This document shows positions 8,518-17,077 of a stretch of 64,000 nt of DNA, one piece after another; within the stretch, counting starts at the first letter, position 1; every line of letters starts with the position of its first letter. Source of the stretch: an uncultured Christensenellaceae bacterium (GTDB lineage: Bacteria; Bacillota; Clostridia; Christensenellales; CAG-314); assembly GCA_910585195.1 (NCBI GenBank), contig CAJUCX010000002.1, positions 62,001 to 126,000 of the forward strand, given 5' to 3'. A program made the position numbers and the translations under genes. The notes beneath the pieces were generated by a model that saw only the letters and a program-made list of their open reading frames with translations, had not been told where the DNA came from and searched no databases.

Positions 8518-11500
8518 ATGTACGTTAAACTACAGGCTTTTAACAGCAACAGACATATATGGGAAGATTTGCCGGCAAAATATCCGATAAATTTTACCAA
8601 GGCGCTCGATATGAGTTTTGACAACGGTTCTTTCTGTACAATAAGTGCAGAATATCCCTCCGCATATACAAGAATAAAACTTTTTATCGGCGATAATCAA
8701 AACGAAGTAGATAAATTTTATTTTTATGCAACTGCAAGTGAACAATGGCGCCCAAACGGAAAGTGTCAATGTGAGTGGAGATTAATTGAGCCGTCAAAAG
8801 AGTTGCAAGGCTACTTTGTAGACGGATTGTCTTTTACAAAAAACGAAGGAAATGAAAAATCGCTTTTTGCGGTTATTAACAGAGTTCTGAATGTTACGCC
8901 GTTAAGGAAAAAAAATCAAATGCAAAAATTTTTTCTTACAAGCGACAATTCAGTTACAAACGTTCTTCAACAAACAAAATCACCTCAATACACTTGGGGC
9001 AGTCAAACCAGTCTTTGGGAAGTATTGTGCGATATAGGGTCATATATTGATGCAATCCCGCGGTTAACGTGCAATGAATCGACAGATGAGTTTAACTTAA
9101 TTACTTTTGATTTTATAAATAATTTTGGTGCAAATACGGAAATTCCGTATTACTCCAGATTGATAAATATTGATGAAGAACAATATTGCTCTCAATTGGA
9201 AACAAACGTACAAAATCTTGTTGTAGCAGATGAAGAAGAAGGCAGCATAGTTTTTCCTGCGCCTAATGCATTTGCAACTCCGAGAACGGAGGAGGTTAAG
9301 CTTGAAGGCAACAATTGTCAATTGATATTGGACAAAGATATTGCAGAAATAGAAAAATTTTATTTGGATGCAAGCCAAATTACAATAAAAATGCAACCGA
9401 AAAAAAAAGAGGCAGGCACTCTTAATATTGTTAATGACGGCAATTGTGTATTTATGAATTTATCTGAAGTACTTACACTGAAAAACAATTTTACAGGGCT
9501 GTTGGACGCAACAAAAAGATTGTTTGACAGCGAAACGTGGCAGGCATTGCCTCTTGCTGAAAATAAGTCAGATATGGGTCTTTTTAAGGAAACTACCACA
9601 TATTATACGCGCTATACAAATACTATAGAGTTAATAAACGACCGTTATAAAGGCGTATATGATGTTTTTACTGTTGGCAAGTGGAAAATGGTTGTCAACG
9701 GGGCAATTTACGACATGCTTAAAGATCATATTTATACCGGTACTGTCAGTTATAATGATTTTGATAAATATAAGTTTGAAAAAATAGAAGATGGTACAAC
9801 AAAAAATTATTTTATCGAGCAAAAGGATGGTATTTTGTATAGTACCATGGAAGGTGATTTAAGAAATATAAAATTTCGTGTTGTGTATAAACCTGTAGAC
9901 AAGCATATTAAACTGCGCATCGGCAAACATATAAAACCTGATTTTCAATTTATACAACCGTACAATCAGCGTGCGGAAATTAATGTTTCAAAATCGTACG
10001 GAAGAAATATGCAGGGCGTTGCAAATAGAATGGGCACTGAAAATATGACTGTAACCGAAATTGCAAGTCGGTGGAAAGACGTAAAAAACGTCGGCGACGT
10101 TTTTGTATATAATTACGAAAGATATATTATTACCACAGTTGACGTAACTATTTTGAGTAATGACGTTATAAGAGCAGTTTACTACCTCTCTAAAAACTGG
10201 AATATGCTTTCGCAGTATTTTAGCATTGATAAAAAATTTACAAATTGGACTATACCCGTAGAAAACATTTTAAGAAATCTTTTTTATAAAGATATTTGTA
10301 TGGTATCTGCAGTACGACCTGCAAAATTAGTAAATGAAAGTTCTCTTACGGCAAACGGGATAAAAACGTTTATGGGGGTATTGTGTGAAGCCGTTGAAAA
10401 TTATACTGAAGTAAACAATATGCAAATCGATACGTATAAATACCAAAAAAGCGACGACAAATATTTAAGACAAAATATTACTACCGCTGCGTCTTTTGGC
10501 TTTGGCAACAGCATTGTTTTTACCGCTTCGATGAAAAGCAACGTTGCAGCCGGCTTTATGAAAAAAGAGAAAAAAGAAGCAAAAGACAATGAAGTGAATT
10601 ATGAATGTCAAGATAGTTTTTATACTCTACTTGACGGAACTGTGGATTTTGCGGATATTTGTTTTGGAGGCGCTGTAGAACATCTTGATACGTTGCTTTG
10701 GCCTCAATCGAAAAATATTTTTAATATTCAGGATAATGTTTGGAAAAAATCGAATATCATCATAGAAGACTGTACTTACGTCAAATTGCAAGAGTTGGAG
10801 GTCGATAAAGACCCAGCGGAAATATTGTCTATGACGTATCAGTTGTCTATTGAGACGGAGGATGAAAATATAATTGTAGGCAATGCTTTTGCTTGCAATA
10901 ATCCGCTTTGCAAACAAGGAAGTTCAGGCAATAAATTTAAGATATGGCAATTGACAAAACGTTTGCCGCCTATGTCGGTTACAGTCGATACTTTCGGTTT
11001 TGTTTTGCAAAATGCATCGTTTTCCGTCAACGTATATGATGCTTACGCAATACTTTCCGTCAACGGTTGCGGTAAAAACGGTTGGGCGATAACCGATGAA
11101 AGTGATAATCTGCTTATTGCTTGCAACAATGGAAGTTTTAATACGTTATATTTTACTTTTTCAACAGAAAATAAACAAAAAACAAATATTCAGCCTGTTG
11201 CGATAACTTACGTTTATCAAAGTCAATCTACAGGTAAAATTCTTTTGGAAAAAGTCGTTCAAATAGCGTATGGAGAACAATTCGAGTTGATTTTGGAGGA
11301 CGACGCGTTAAAACATTATAAAATAAATTGCGTATATGTTGACGGTGTGCTTCAAGACAGTATGGTATTTAGGGCTACAAAAGATATGACCATAAAAATT
11401 GTACTGCAATTTGTACCTTACACCAAAGAAATTGATGTTTATACAGTTTTGAAAGACGGTTACAACTATATAGAAGACTTAAAAGCAGGAGCGACTGAAA

Positions 11501-11940
11501 CAATTATTCAATTTACGCCGGATAGCGGGCAAGCTTTGGCGCATAGTAAATGGCTTCTTACGCTTACTCCGACGGTAACATATCAAGACCGTTATTTTGC
11601 TGCAGTCGTTTATTATAGAAAGATGTACAATGCCAACAGTGAAAAAAAGGCAGTTTTTGGTCTGGCTGAAATAAATGACAAATGGTCAATATTAAAATCC
11701 GTCGGTAAATATTCCGGCAGCGGCGGTTTTGTAAGTAAAAACTTGTTTGGCACTCAGGATATTACGGTTAAGTATGACGTTACGGTTGACGACGGTGTTT
11801 TGAAAATAGACATAATTGATGCAAACGTGATATATGATATAAATGGCGGCTTGGGGGAACCCGACACGTGGGTATTTTCGCAAGCGCTGTTAAAAGTTGA
11901 AAAGATAATACAAATATTTAATGAAGAACGACAAATATAA
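8518..11940 (+). CDS. Large tail or baseplate protein (1140 aa), family unknown
   Basis: The largest gene of the prophage. The ATG at 8518 follows a weak AAGGTAAGGG; an in-frame start at 8431 would overlap the preceding gene and has no site. The protein is beta-rich with many aromatic and polar residues, no transmembrane segment and no lysozyme, NlpC/P60 or peptidase motif that I can see. Position after the tube-like genes and before the fibre suggests a baseplate hub, tail tip or host-binding protein. The C-terminal third (from about residue 800) has a repeating beta-strand character compatible with carbohydrate-binding or adhesion domains. Function is unproven. Confidence 0.55.
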   Translation: MYVKLQAFNSNRHIWEDLPAKYPINFTKALDMSFDNGSFCTISAEYPSAYTRIKLFIGDNQNEVDKFYFYATASEQWRPNGKCQCEWRLIEPSKELQGYFVDGLSFTKNEGNEKSLFAVINRVLNVTPLRKKNQMQKFFLTSDNSVTNVLQQTKSPQYTWGSQTSLWEVLCDIGSYIDAIPRLTCNESTDEFNLITFDFINNFGANTEIPYYSRLINIDEEQYCSQLETNVQNLVVADEEEGSIVFPAPNAFATPRTEEVKLEGNNCQLILDKDIAEIEKFYLDASQITIKMQPKKKEAGTLNIVNDGNCVFMNLSEVLTLKNNFTGLLDATKRLFDSETWQALPLAENKSDMGLFKETTTYYTRYTNTIELINDRYKGVYDVFTVGKWKMVVNGAIYDMLKDHIYTGTVSYNDFDKYKFEKIEDGTTKNYFIEQKDGILYSTMEGDLRNIKFRVVYKPVDKHIKLRIGKHIKPDFQFIQPYNQRAEINVSKSYGRNMQGVANRMGTENMTVTEIASRWKDVKNVGDVFVYNYERYIITTVDVTILSNDVIRAVYYLSKNWNMLSQYFSIDKKFTNWTIPVENILRNLFYKDICMVSAVRPAKLVNESSLTANGIKTFMGVLCEAVENYTEVNNMQIDTYKYQKSDDKYLRQNITTAASFGFGNSIVFTASMKSNVAAGFMKKEKKEAKDNEVNYECQDSFYTLLDGTVDFADICFGGAVEHLDTLLWPQSKNIFNIQDNVWKKSNIIIEDCTYVKLQELEVDKDPAEILSMTYQLSIETEDENIIVGNAFACNNPLCKQGSSGNKFKIWQLTKRLPPMSVTVDTFGFVLQNASFSVNVYDAYAILSVNGCGKNGWAITDESDNLLIACNNGSFNTLYFTFSTENKQKTNIQPVAITYVYQSQSTGKILLEKVVQIAYGEQFELILEDDALKHYKINCVYVDGVLQDSMVFRATKDMTIKIVLQFVPYTKEIDVYTVLKDGYNYIEDLKAGATETIIQFTPDSGQALAHSKWLLTLTPTVTYQDRYFAAVVYYRKMYNANSEKKAVFGLAEINDKWSILKSVGKYSGSGGFVSKNLFGTQDITVKYDVTVDDGVLKIDIIDANVIYDINGGLGEPDTWVFSQALLKVEKIIQIFNEERQI

Positions 11941-12020
11941 ATACAATTTATTTTTTTAATTAAAAGAATAATGTTCGGCAAAATATAGATTGTAGTCGTT
12001 TTTATTATTTTGTGTATTGC

Positions 12021-12051
12021 AAAAAGGAAGCAAAGTTATTGCTTCCTTTTT
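12021..12051 (+). terminator. Perfect hairpin terminator after the large tail gene
   Basis: Arms 12021-12033 and 12039-12051 pair over 13 bp (AAAAAGGAAGCAA arm) around a 5-nt loop and run into a T tract. It ends 25 nt before the next start codon. Its core GGAAGCAA is shared with the hairpin at 13205-13234. Confidence 0.75.
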
Positions 12052-12076
12052 TGTATGTTTGGTTTAAGGAGAAGAA

Positions 12077-12481
12077 ATGTCCAAACGATATTTTATAGCA
12101 AAAGTTTATGCCGTCTTGAAAGATAAAGGTATAGATACAAGTTGTATGTCGGTTGACGTTGCCATTGCCAAGTATGAAGAACTTGTCGGCAAAAGCGGTA
12201 AATTTAAGGTAGAAACTGGAGAGCGTCAGATAAACAGAAGGCCGCCATTGCGTAAAAAATACTTAAAATTGCCTGCGCAAGAGTATGCGGCGGTTTGCAG
12301 TGCAATCGTTACCTCAAAGGCAAATAAAATTCCTGAGAGGGGCCGGCAATTTTACAATAATTCCTATTATTTTTATGATTACGACAAAAAAACTTGTTTA
12401 ATACGTTTTACAATGATTCTTAATATAGAAGAAGATAGGGACTTGATAGATTATTGGGAGAAGAAAAATGATAAACGATAA
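12077..12481 (+). CDS. Hypothetical prophage protein
   Basis: A 134-aa basic protein with ribosome site AAGGAG 7 nt before ATG 12077. The central segment (ERQINRRPPLRKKYLKLPAQ) is strongly basic and the C-terminal part is rich in aromatic residues. No family is recognised. It is coupled by a 14-nt overlap to the next small gene, the one whose product resembles the C-terminus of the first gene of this window. Confidence 0.5.
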   Translation: MSKRYFIAKVYAVLKDKGIDTSCMSVDVAIAKYEELVGKSGKFKVETGERQINRRPPLRKKYLKLPAQEYAAVCSAIVTSKANKIPERGRQFYNNSYYFYDYDKKTCLIRFTMILNIEEDRDLIDYWEKKNDKR

Positions 12482-12683
12482 GGAAAAACAGATTTTGGAT
12501 ATCTTTTGGGACTGCGGCATTGAAAAAAACGAAATGTTGGCATTTATGTCTTTGCTTAAAAAAACAGACACATATGCCGAAATGCTTGAGTGGTTAAATT
12601 GCAATCGCAAAGAGTTGTATGCAGACAAAGATGCGGCATTCAACTTGATAAGCGACAAGATTTATGAAATATACAGCAGGTGA
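12468..12683 (+). CDS. Small hypothetical protein, paralogue of the C-terminus of the first gene
   Basis: A 71-aa protein with a GGGAGAAG ribosome site, overlapping the previous gene. The whole length aligns by eye with the last 50 or so residues of the protein ending at base 361: the N-x-E-M, AEM-x-E-W, K-D-A-A and EIYSR positions are kept. This suggests a small helical module used twice by the same phage. Function unknown. Confidence 0.5.
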   Translation: MINDKEKQILDIFWDCGIEKNEMLAFMSLLKKTDTYAEMLEWLNCNRKELYADKDAAFNLISDKIYEIYSR

Positions 12684-12723
12684 ATGCAAAAATTGTGCAA
12701 AAATATTAAGAGTGATAACATAT

Positions 12724-12760
12724 TTTAATTTTGTTGGTTTTGTCAACCAACAAAATTAAA
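12724..12760. terminator. Bidirectional terminator between convergent genes
   Basis: A perfect 16-bp inverted repeat (12724-12739 with 12745-12760) has a 5-nt loop and T/A runs on both sides. It serves both the plus-strand tail gene ending at 12683 and the minus-strand lipoprotein gene, whose stop codon (12756-12758) lies inside the stem. Confidence 0.8.
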
Positions 12761-13172
12761 CACCCAGTGTAATTGGTATATAGAACTCTGTGCGATCATC
12801 CTCAACTATGCCGTCATCAGATACTATGCATCCGGAAACCTTAAAGTCAAAATCTTTTTTTGTTTTATTGTCCTCGATATAAAAACGATAATATATATAA
12901 AGAGTATTGCCTTTTATCAAAATCCTATTGTTAAAAAAATCATCACCTCCAAAAGTGTCATGGATTATATTGTATCTAGCAACAGCTCTGAAATCGTAAT
13001 ATGTGCTATACAAGGTGATTTTTGGGTGAAAGGCAAAGATTCCTTCAACCATGCTGGTATCATGCCAAGCAGCAATCTGTTCTACTGAACCGACGTCGTT
13101 TGGCAAATTATCACAGCCCGCAAAACCAAACAAAGAAAAAACAATAAATATCGTTAAAACAATTTTTTTCAT
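12756..13172 (-). CDS. Prophage-borne lipoprotein (moron-like)
   Basis: A 138-aa protein encoded against the direction of all other prophage genes. The start at 13172 has GAGGTG upstream. Residues 1-20 form a lipoprotein signal peptide (basic MKK, hydrophobic core, lipobox-like FAGC), so the mature protein should be anchored outside the cell membrane after Cys lipidation. The mature part is beta-rich with no recognised domain. It sits between two hairpins in the tail region, a typical moron arrangement: independent expression from a lysogen. Superinfection exclusion or surface alteration are family-level possibilities, not shown here. Confidence 0.65.
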   Translation of the reverse strand: MKKIVLTIFIVFSLFGFAGCDNLPNDVGSVEQIAAWHDTSMVEGIFAFHPKITLYSTYYDFRAVARYNIIHDTFGGDDFFNNRILIKGNTLYIYYRFYIEDNKTKKDFDFKVSGCIVSDDGIVEDDRTEFYIPITLGV

Positions 13173-13204
13173 AAAACACCTCACAAAAAGAATAACACAA
13201 ACCA

Positions 13205-13234
13205 AAAAAGGAAGCAATATCTTTGCTTCTTTTT
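13205..13234. terminator. Hairpin upstream of the tail fibre gene
   Basis: The arm GAAGCAA at 13211-13217 pairs with TTGCTTC at 13223-13229, and flanking A/T runs extend it with one bulge. It resembles the hairpin at 12021-12051 in core sequence. It lies between the divergent lipoprotein and fibre genes, 22 nt before the fibre start, and may insulate them. Confidence 0.5.
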
Positions 13235-13255
13235 CTTATATAAAAGGAGGAACAT

Positions 13256-15004
13256 ATGCTACTTAAATGGCAAGCAAACGGTCAGTTGAAACTAGACTGT
13301 ACAGAACTGTATGCACAGTATTCGCAGAACGTTGCGCACCTGTACGTTTTGACTGACATTCTAAACAAAAACGACGGTCAGATGTTTGCACAATTCGGCA
13401 AGTGGGATAACGCCACAATGCAGTATGAAACACTGACCGATGAAAACGGCAACCCAAAGATTTACACAATGGGTTGGAAGGTGTTGGAAAAACCTGACAG
13501 TGAAACACCTAGTTGGCTTTATGACTGTTATATACCTGCGGAGTTGCTTACTTTCAAAGGCGCGGTATGCGTAACACTCAAATTTCAGCAGAACGGGCAA
13601 ACAGGTAACCACGACAATCCTACGGCAATATTTGCGACAGGCAACCTCGGTTTTAATATTGAGCAGAATTTGCCAAGCGGACAAATTATTCCGTCTGACA
13701 GCGAATTGGCGGCGTTAATCGCGAAAGTAAACGCATTAGAATTAAACTCAATGACTTCCGCAAATACAACGGCTTATGCGGAAACCTTGGCGCCGACTAG
13801 CGAGGCAACAGTTAGCATAACAAGCGCGACGGACAGTTCAGGGCAAAAGCACTTTGTCTTTAATTTCGGCATACCGCAAGGCGTAAAGGGCGATAGCGGA
13901 ATAAATAGCGCACTGCTTTCAAACGAAGACGGGGACAGCGACGAAAATGGTTTTACACAACAATTTATCAATCAAAAGTTCACCACGGTTAATACTAAAA
14001 TTGACGGATTGCTCTCAAATGAAGACGGCGACAGCGAAACACTTGGCTACACCCAGTCGGCCGTTAATCGTATTGCAAACGCAAAAGTTGTAAATAGCGC
14101 AGGTACAAGCGAAACGCAAGCCTATTCACAAGCCGCTGCAAACGCAACTTTCTCAAATCCAAACTTGCTAATAAATCCGGATTTTAAGATAAACCAAAGA
14201 GGGCAGACAAGCTATAGCGAAAATAATAAGTATACCGTAGACAGGTGGGTGATATCAAGTTCCACAGGGTTGACGGTAACTCCTCAACAAGGCGGTGGAC
14301 TGCAATTAAGTTCGACAGGAACAGGATACGTCCTACAATATATTGAAGATACAATTTCACTATTGGGGAAAACTATAACGATGTCGTGTGAGTTGGAAGA
14401 TGGCAATATATTGCAGGCAAGCACAACCTTGCCATCTTCTGCGCCAACATCATTCTCGACATTTTTAGTAACGGAATCTGTCAATGGTTTGCAATTAGAC
14501 ATGAATTATTATCCAAACGTGCAGCTAATAGGAATAGATATTGCATTGAAACCAAATACTTCTGCAATTGTTAAATGGGTTAAGCTGGAAATCGGTGCCG
14601 TAGCAACGCCATTTATTCCGCCGTTAATTTCAGAAGAACTATTGAAATGTCAAAGATATTATTATAGATTACAACCAAATACTAATAATGTTATAGTGCT
14701 AGGTGTAGGAGCATTTTGTATACCAGATAATAAGAAGGCATGCGTTGTTACATTACAACTACCTGTAACAATGCGAACAGTACCGACAATTACTTATACG
14801 GCGAGAATGAGTGATAGAAATGGAAATGCAGTAGCGAGAGTATATTATAGTGACTTAAATTATTCTCGTGCGGATTTAACAAATCATATAGCATTATTAT
14901 GGTTTGAGGCAATAACTTATACAGCTCCACTTGGTTTAGCGTGTGATGTATTCGTGGCTAATATAATAGAAAGTAATATAAGTTTTGATGCGGAAATTTA
15001 TTAA
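13256..15004 (+). CDS. Tail fibre or receptor-binding protein with BppU-like N-terminus
   Basis: A 582-aa protein behind AAAGGAGG. Residues 1-140 resemble the N-terminal domain of lactococcal-type BppU baseplate proteins. A collagen-like GIPQGVKGDSG follows near residue 205. Three related repeats start near residues 219, 250 and 277 (LLSNEDGDSDENGF, LLSNEDGDSETLGY, VVNSAGTSETQAYS). From about 302, NLLINPDFKINQRG leads into a jelly-roll-like domain, and CQRYYYRL near 464 opens the C-terminal receptor domain common in phage fibres. Codon use shifts in the last 360 bases or so (more CTA, ATA, AGA), as expected from exchange of host-range domains. Confidence 0.75.
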   Translation: MLLKWQANGQLKLDCTELYAQYSQNVAHLYVLTDILNKNDGQMFAQFGKWDNATMQYETLTDENGNPKIYTMGWKVLEKPDSETPSWLYDCYIPAELLTFKGAVCVTLKFQQNGQTGNHDNPTAIFATGNLGFNIEQNLPSGQIIPSDSELAALIAKVNALELNSMTSANTTAYAETLAPTSEATVSITSATDSSGQKHFVFNFGIPQGVKGDSGINSALLSNEDGDSDENGFTQQFINQKFTTVNTKIDGLLSNEDGDSETLGYTQSAVNRIANAKVVNSAGTSETQAYSQAAANATFSNPNLLINPDFKINQRGQTSYSENNKYTVDRWVISSSTGLTVTPQQGGGLQLSSTGTGYVLQYIEDTISLLGKTITMSCELEDGNILQASTTLPSSAPTSFSTFLVTESVNGLQLDMNYYPNVQLIGIDIALKPNTSAIVKWVKLEIGAVATPFIPPLISEELLKCQRYYYRLQPNTNNVIVLGVGAFCIPDNKKACVVTLQLPVTMRTVPTITYTARMSDRNGNAVARVYYSDLNYSRADLTNHIALLWFEAITYTAPLGLACDVFVANIIESNISFDAEIY

Positions 15005-15015
15005 AGGAGTAAGAT

Positions 15016-15252
15016 ATGGAATACAAAGAAATGCCAATATCTATATACGTAGAAACAAACGAAGAGGGTTATATAACCAAAATGTTTTCAAGTATTTTTG
15101 AAAAACCAAATGCAACATCAATAAAGATTGATGATGGCCGTGGAGATAAATACGCCCACGCACAAAATCAATATTTGCCAAAATCTCTGCATGATGAACG
15201 GGGCAAGTATAGATACAAATATGAAGGAGGAAGAATTTATGAACAGTCTTGA
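15016..15252 (+). CDS. Small hypothetical tail-region protein
   Basis: A 78-aa polar protein with GGAG 7 nt before ATG 15016, following the fibre gene after 11 nt. It has a beta-rich N-terminal half and a Tyr/Lys-rich C-terminus. Small proteins of this kind after a fibre gene are often fibre-assembly or accessory proteins, but nothing in the sequence proves it. Confidence 0.5.
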   Translation: MEYKEMPISIYVETNEEGYITKMFSSIFEKPNATSIKIDDGRGDKYAHAQNQYLPKSLHDERGKYRYKYEGGRIYEQS

Positions 15253-15559
15253 AGAAATTTTGCAAGTTATAAAAGACGGCGAAGAAGTGGGAATAAACAA
15301 AGATGCGATTTGCGCGTCGCTGTGTTATGAAATGGCGCGGCAGGAAATGGAAACAAACAAAGGCTATGCCGTTGCGTTTGCGTACTTGCTTAACAACAGT
15401 TCGGCAGAGCTTGCGGAAATAGTGGCGAAGTACGGGGCAGATATTATGAAAGACGAGAGCGAAGACCATACTGTCAAATTGCGTAATCTTGGCGACTGGT
15501 ATTCAGGCATTGCGCCTATTGAAACGCAAACTGTCGCGAAAGAAACGGAGGGGATATGA
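15239..15559 (+). CDS. Small acidic phage protein
   Basis: A 106-aa protein. ATG 15239 has GGAGGAAG upstream and overlaps the previous stop by 14 nt; earlier in-frame ATGs at 15128-15134 lie well inside the previous gene and lack a site. The sequence is helical and acidic (ELAEIVAKYGADIMKDESED). No family is recognised. It is coupled to the next gene by an ATGA overlap. Confidence 0.5.
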   Translation: MNSLEEILQVIKDGEEVGINKDAICASLCYEMARQEMETNKGYAVAFAYLLNNSSAELAEIVAKYGADIMKDESEDHTVKLRNLGDWYSGIAPIETQTVAKETEGI

Positions 15560-16050
15560 TTGAAACAACTTTAACATTGCGAGCAGTTTCAGGGTATTTC
15601 GAGCCGAAGATACAGACTGCGTATGCAAATACAGATTTGCACATAAAACTGCAAGACAACGGTCAACTCAAAGGGCAGGCGGTGCTGTTTTTTAACGGTG
15701 CCGCTTTCATTATGAAAAACAATGAATACATTATTCCGACAAGCAAAATTAAAGAAGTTAATAACTGTATTTTGCAAGACAAAGACGAAGCGGGTAATGT
15801 AATAAACGAGTGGCTTATTGAAACACTGTGCTTTGATTTGGCGAAGTTGGACAAGCAAGGCGAAAAACAAATGCTCGCCGAACGTGCGCTAATGCAGGGA
15901 CTTAAAGAAAGTTTTGCACAACTTTCTCAAAGATTTACAGAAACAAAAACCATGCAAAAAAGACTTGCGGAAGAAATAATAAAGCAAGGGCAAATCATCG
16001 CCGAAATGCAGAAAGACATTGAAGCGTTAAAGAACGAACAACAAATTTAA
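15556..16050 (+). CDS. Coiled-coil phage protein
   Basis: A 164-aa protein. The N-terminal 100 residues look beta-rich and are loosely reminiscent of the BppU-type N-domain. Residues about 105-164 form a Gln/Glu/Lys-rich coiled coil (RFTETKTMQKRLAEEIIKQG). It could be a trimeric baseplate or fibre-linking protein. It is part of the run of coupled genes after the fibre. Confidence 0.45.
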   Translation: MIETTLTLRAVSGYFEPKIQTAYANTDLHIKLQDNGQLKGQAVLFFNGAAFIMKNNEYIIPTSKIKEVNNCILQDKDEAGNVINEWLIETLCFDLAKLDKQGEKQMLAERALMQGLKESFAQLSQRFTETKTMQKRLAEEIIKQGQIIAEMQKDIEALKNEQQI

Positions 16051-16063
16051 GGAGGATAGAAAA

Positions 16064-16567
16064 ATGACAATAGACCAAATAATTGAAATAATAAGTCCGT
16101 ATTTCACGGTAGCAGGCATAACTGCGCTTGTGTCGGCTGTAATTTCGATTGCCGTAAAAGTCTACGGCGTAGTTAAAAAAACGAGCGTAAGTTTAAGTAA
16201 AACGGCGTTGATTGACGAAAAGAAAATCGTTGAGCTCATGAAAGGCGTTTTGCCGACGGATATGTCTGTAAAAGTAATGCCGCTTGTGGAGAGCGAACTT
16301 GCAAAGATAAACGAAAACGTACAGAAAGCGGCGAGCGAAAATGCAAAGAAAACTGCACTTAAACTAGATACCATAGCAAAAGCAGTGGCAAGTATGCGAA
16401 ACTTGCCGACAGAACAAAGAGAGCAGTTGCTTGCAATGATAGAGGCGGAAAACAAAGACGCAGAGCCGCAAACGGTAGTACTTAATTACCAAGTCAGCGA
16501 AGAGATAAAAGCCATTGCAGAAGAGACTAAGGCGGCAGAAAAGGATTTTGTGCCGGTAATTGACTAG
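16064..16567 (+). CDS. Single-pass membrane phage protein
   Basis: A 167-aa protein with GGAGGATAG upstream. It has one hydrophobic segment near residues 14-36 (YFTVAGITALVSAVISIAVK) followed by a long charged cytoplasmic or periplasmic helical region. It is the first of three consecutive membrane proteins at the prophage right end, where lysis genes usually lie. Single-pass holin-like behaviour is conceivable, but there is no family match and no endolysin partner is visible. Confidence 0.45.
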   Translation: MTIDQIIEIISPYFTVAGITALVSAVISIAVKVYGVVKKTSVSLSKTALIDEKKIVELMKGVLPTDMSVKVMPLVESELAKINENVQKAASENAKKTALKLDTIAKAVASMRNLPTEQREQLLAMIEAENKDAEPQTVVLNYQVSEEIKAIAEETKAAEKDFVPVID

Positions 16568-16576
16568 GGGTGAAAT

Positions 16577-17077
16577 ATGAAAAAGACCAAATGGCAGGCG
16601 GTTTTTATCGTCTGCCAATTTATTTGCATGTTTATCGTGCCTGTGCTGTGCTTGTGGCTCGAATATGGCTCAAATGCATTCGTTTCAGTCAAATATAAAA
16701 TATCTATTACAGGCATGATATTTGTTTTACTGTTTTTTGCGCTGTCGAAACGCTTTTGGCTTAATGATACGCTTAAAAAATTGCAGGCGAAAATTGCCAA
16801 CATAGAAACCGACGCGCTATCTATGACCGACCAACAGGCAATAACAACGGCAAAGAAAGTATATAAGCGGTATAGGTGCATTGACTTACTTTTTAAGTTG
16901 CTAATGCCGCTTGTGCTTTTGATAGGGCTGACGATTATTATAAAGGCATTGGAAGAGCAGGCGTTAAAAATGTATGGTGTGTTTTTATGGTCTACGATGA
17001 GCTTTGCCGTCGGAATCGGCTTTAAGGCGCTTGAAATACATTGCACTAAATTTGTTCACGAGGTTAAAGATAAATGA
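16577..17077 (+). CDS. Multi-pass membrane phage protein
   Basis: A 166-aa protein with about four hydrophobic segments (near residues 8-28, 42-57, 104-124 and 132-150) and a charged loop between the second and third. The start at 16577 follows GGGGTG. It overlaps the next gene by 4 nt (ATGA), so the two are probably made together. No known family; holin, exclusion or transport roles are all possible. Confidence 0.45.
   Translation: MKKTKWQAVFIVCQFICMFIVPVLCLWLEYGSNAFVSVKYKISITGMIFVLLFFALSKRFWLNDTLKKLQAKIANIETDALSMTDQQAITTAKKVYKRYRCIDLLFKLLMPLVLLIGLTIIIKALEEQALKMYGVFLWSTMSFAVGIGFKALEIHCTKFVHEVKDK

Noticed and set aside
13051..13266. 71-codon plus-strand frame opposite the prophage lipoprotein
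   Set aside because: The minus-strand frame has a signal peptide, lipobox and ribosome site; this one has none.
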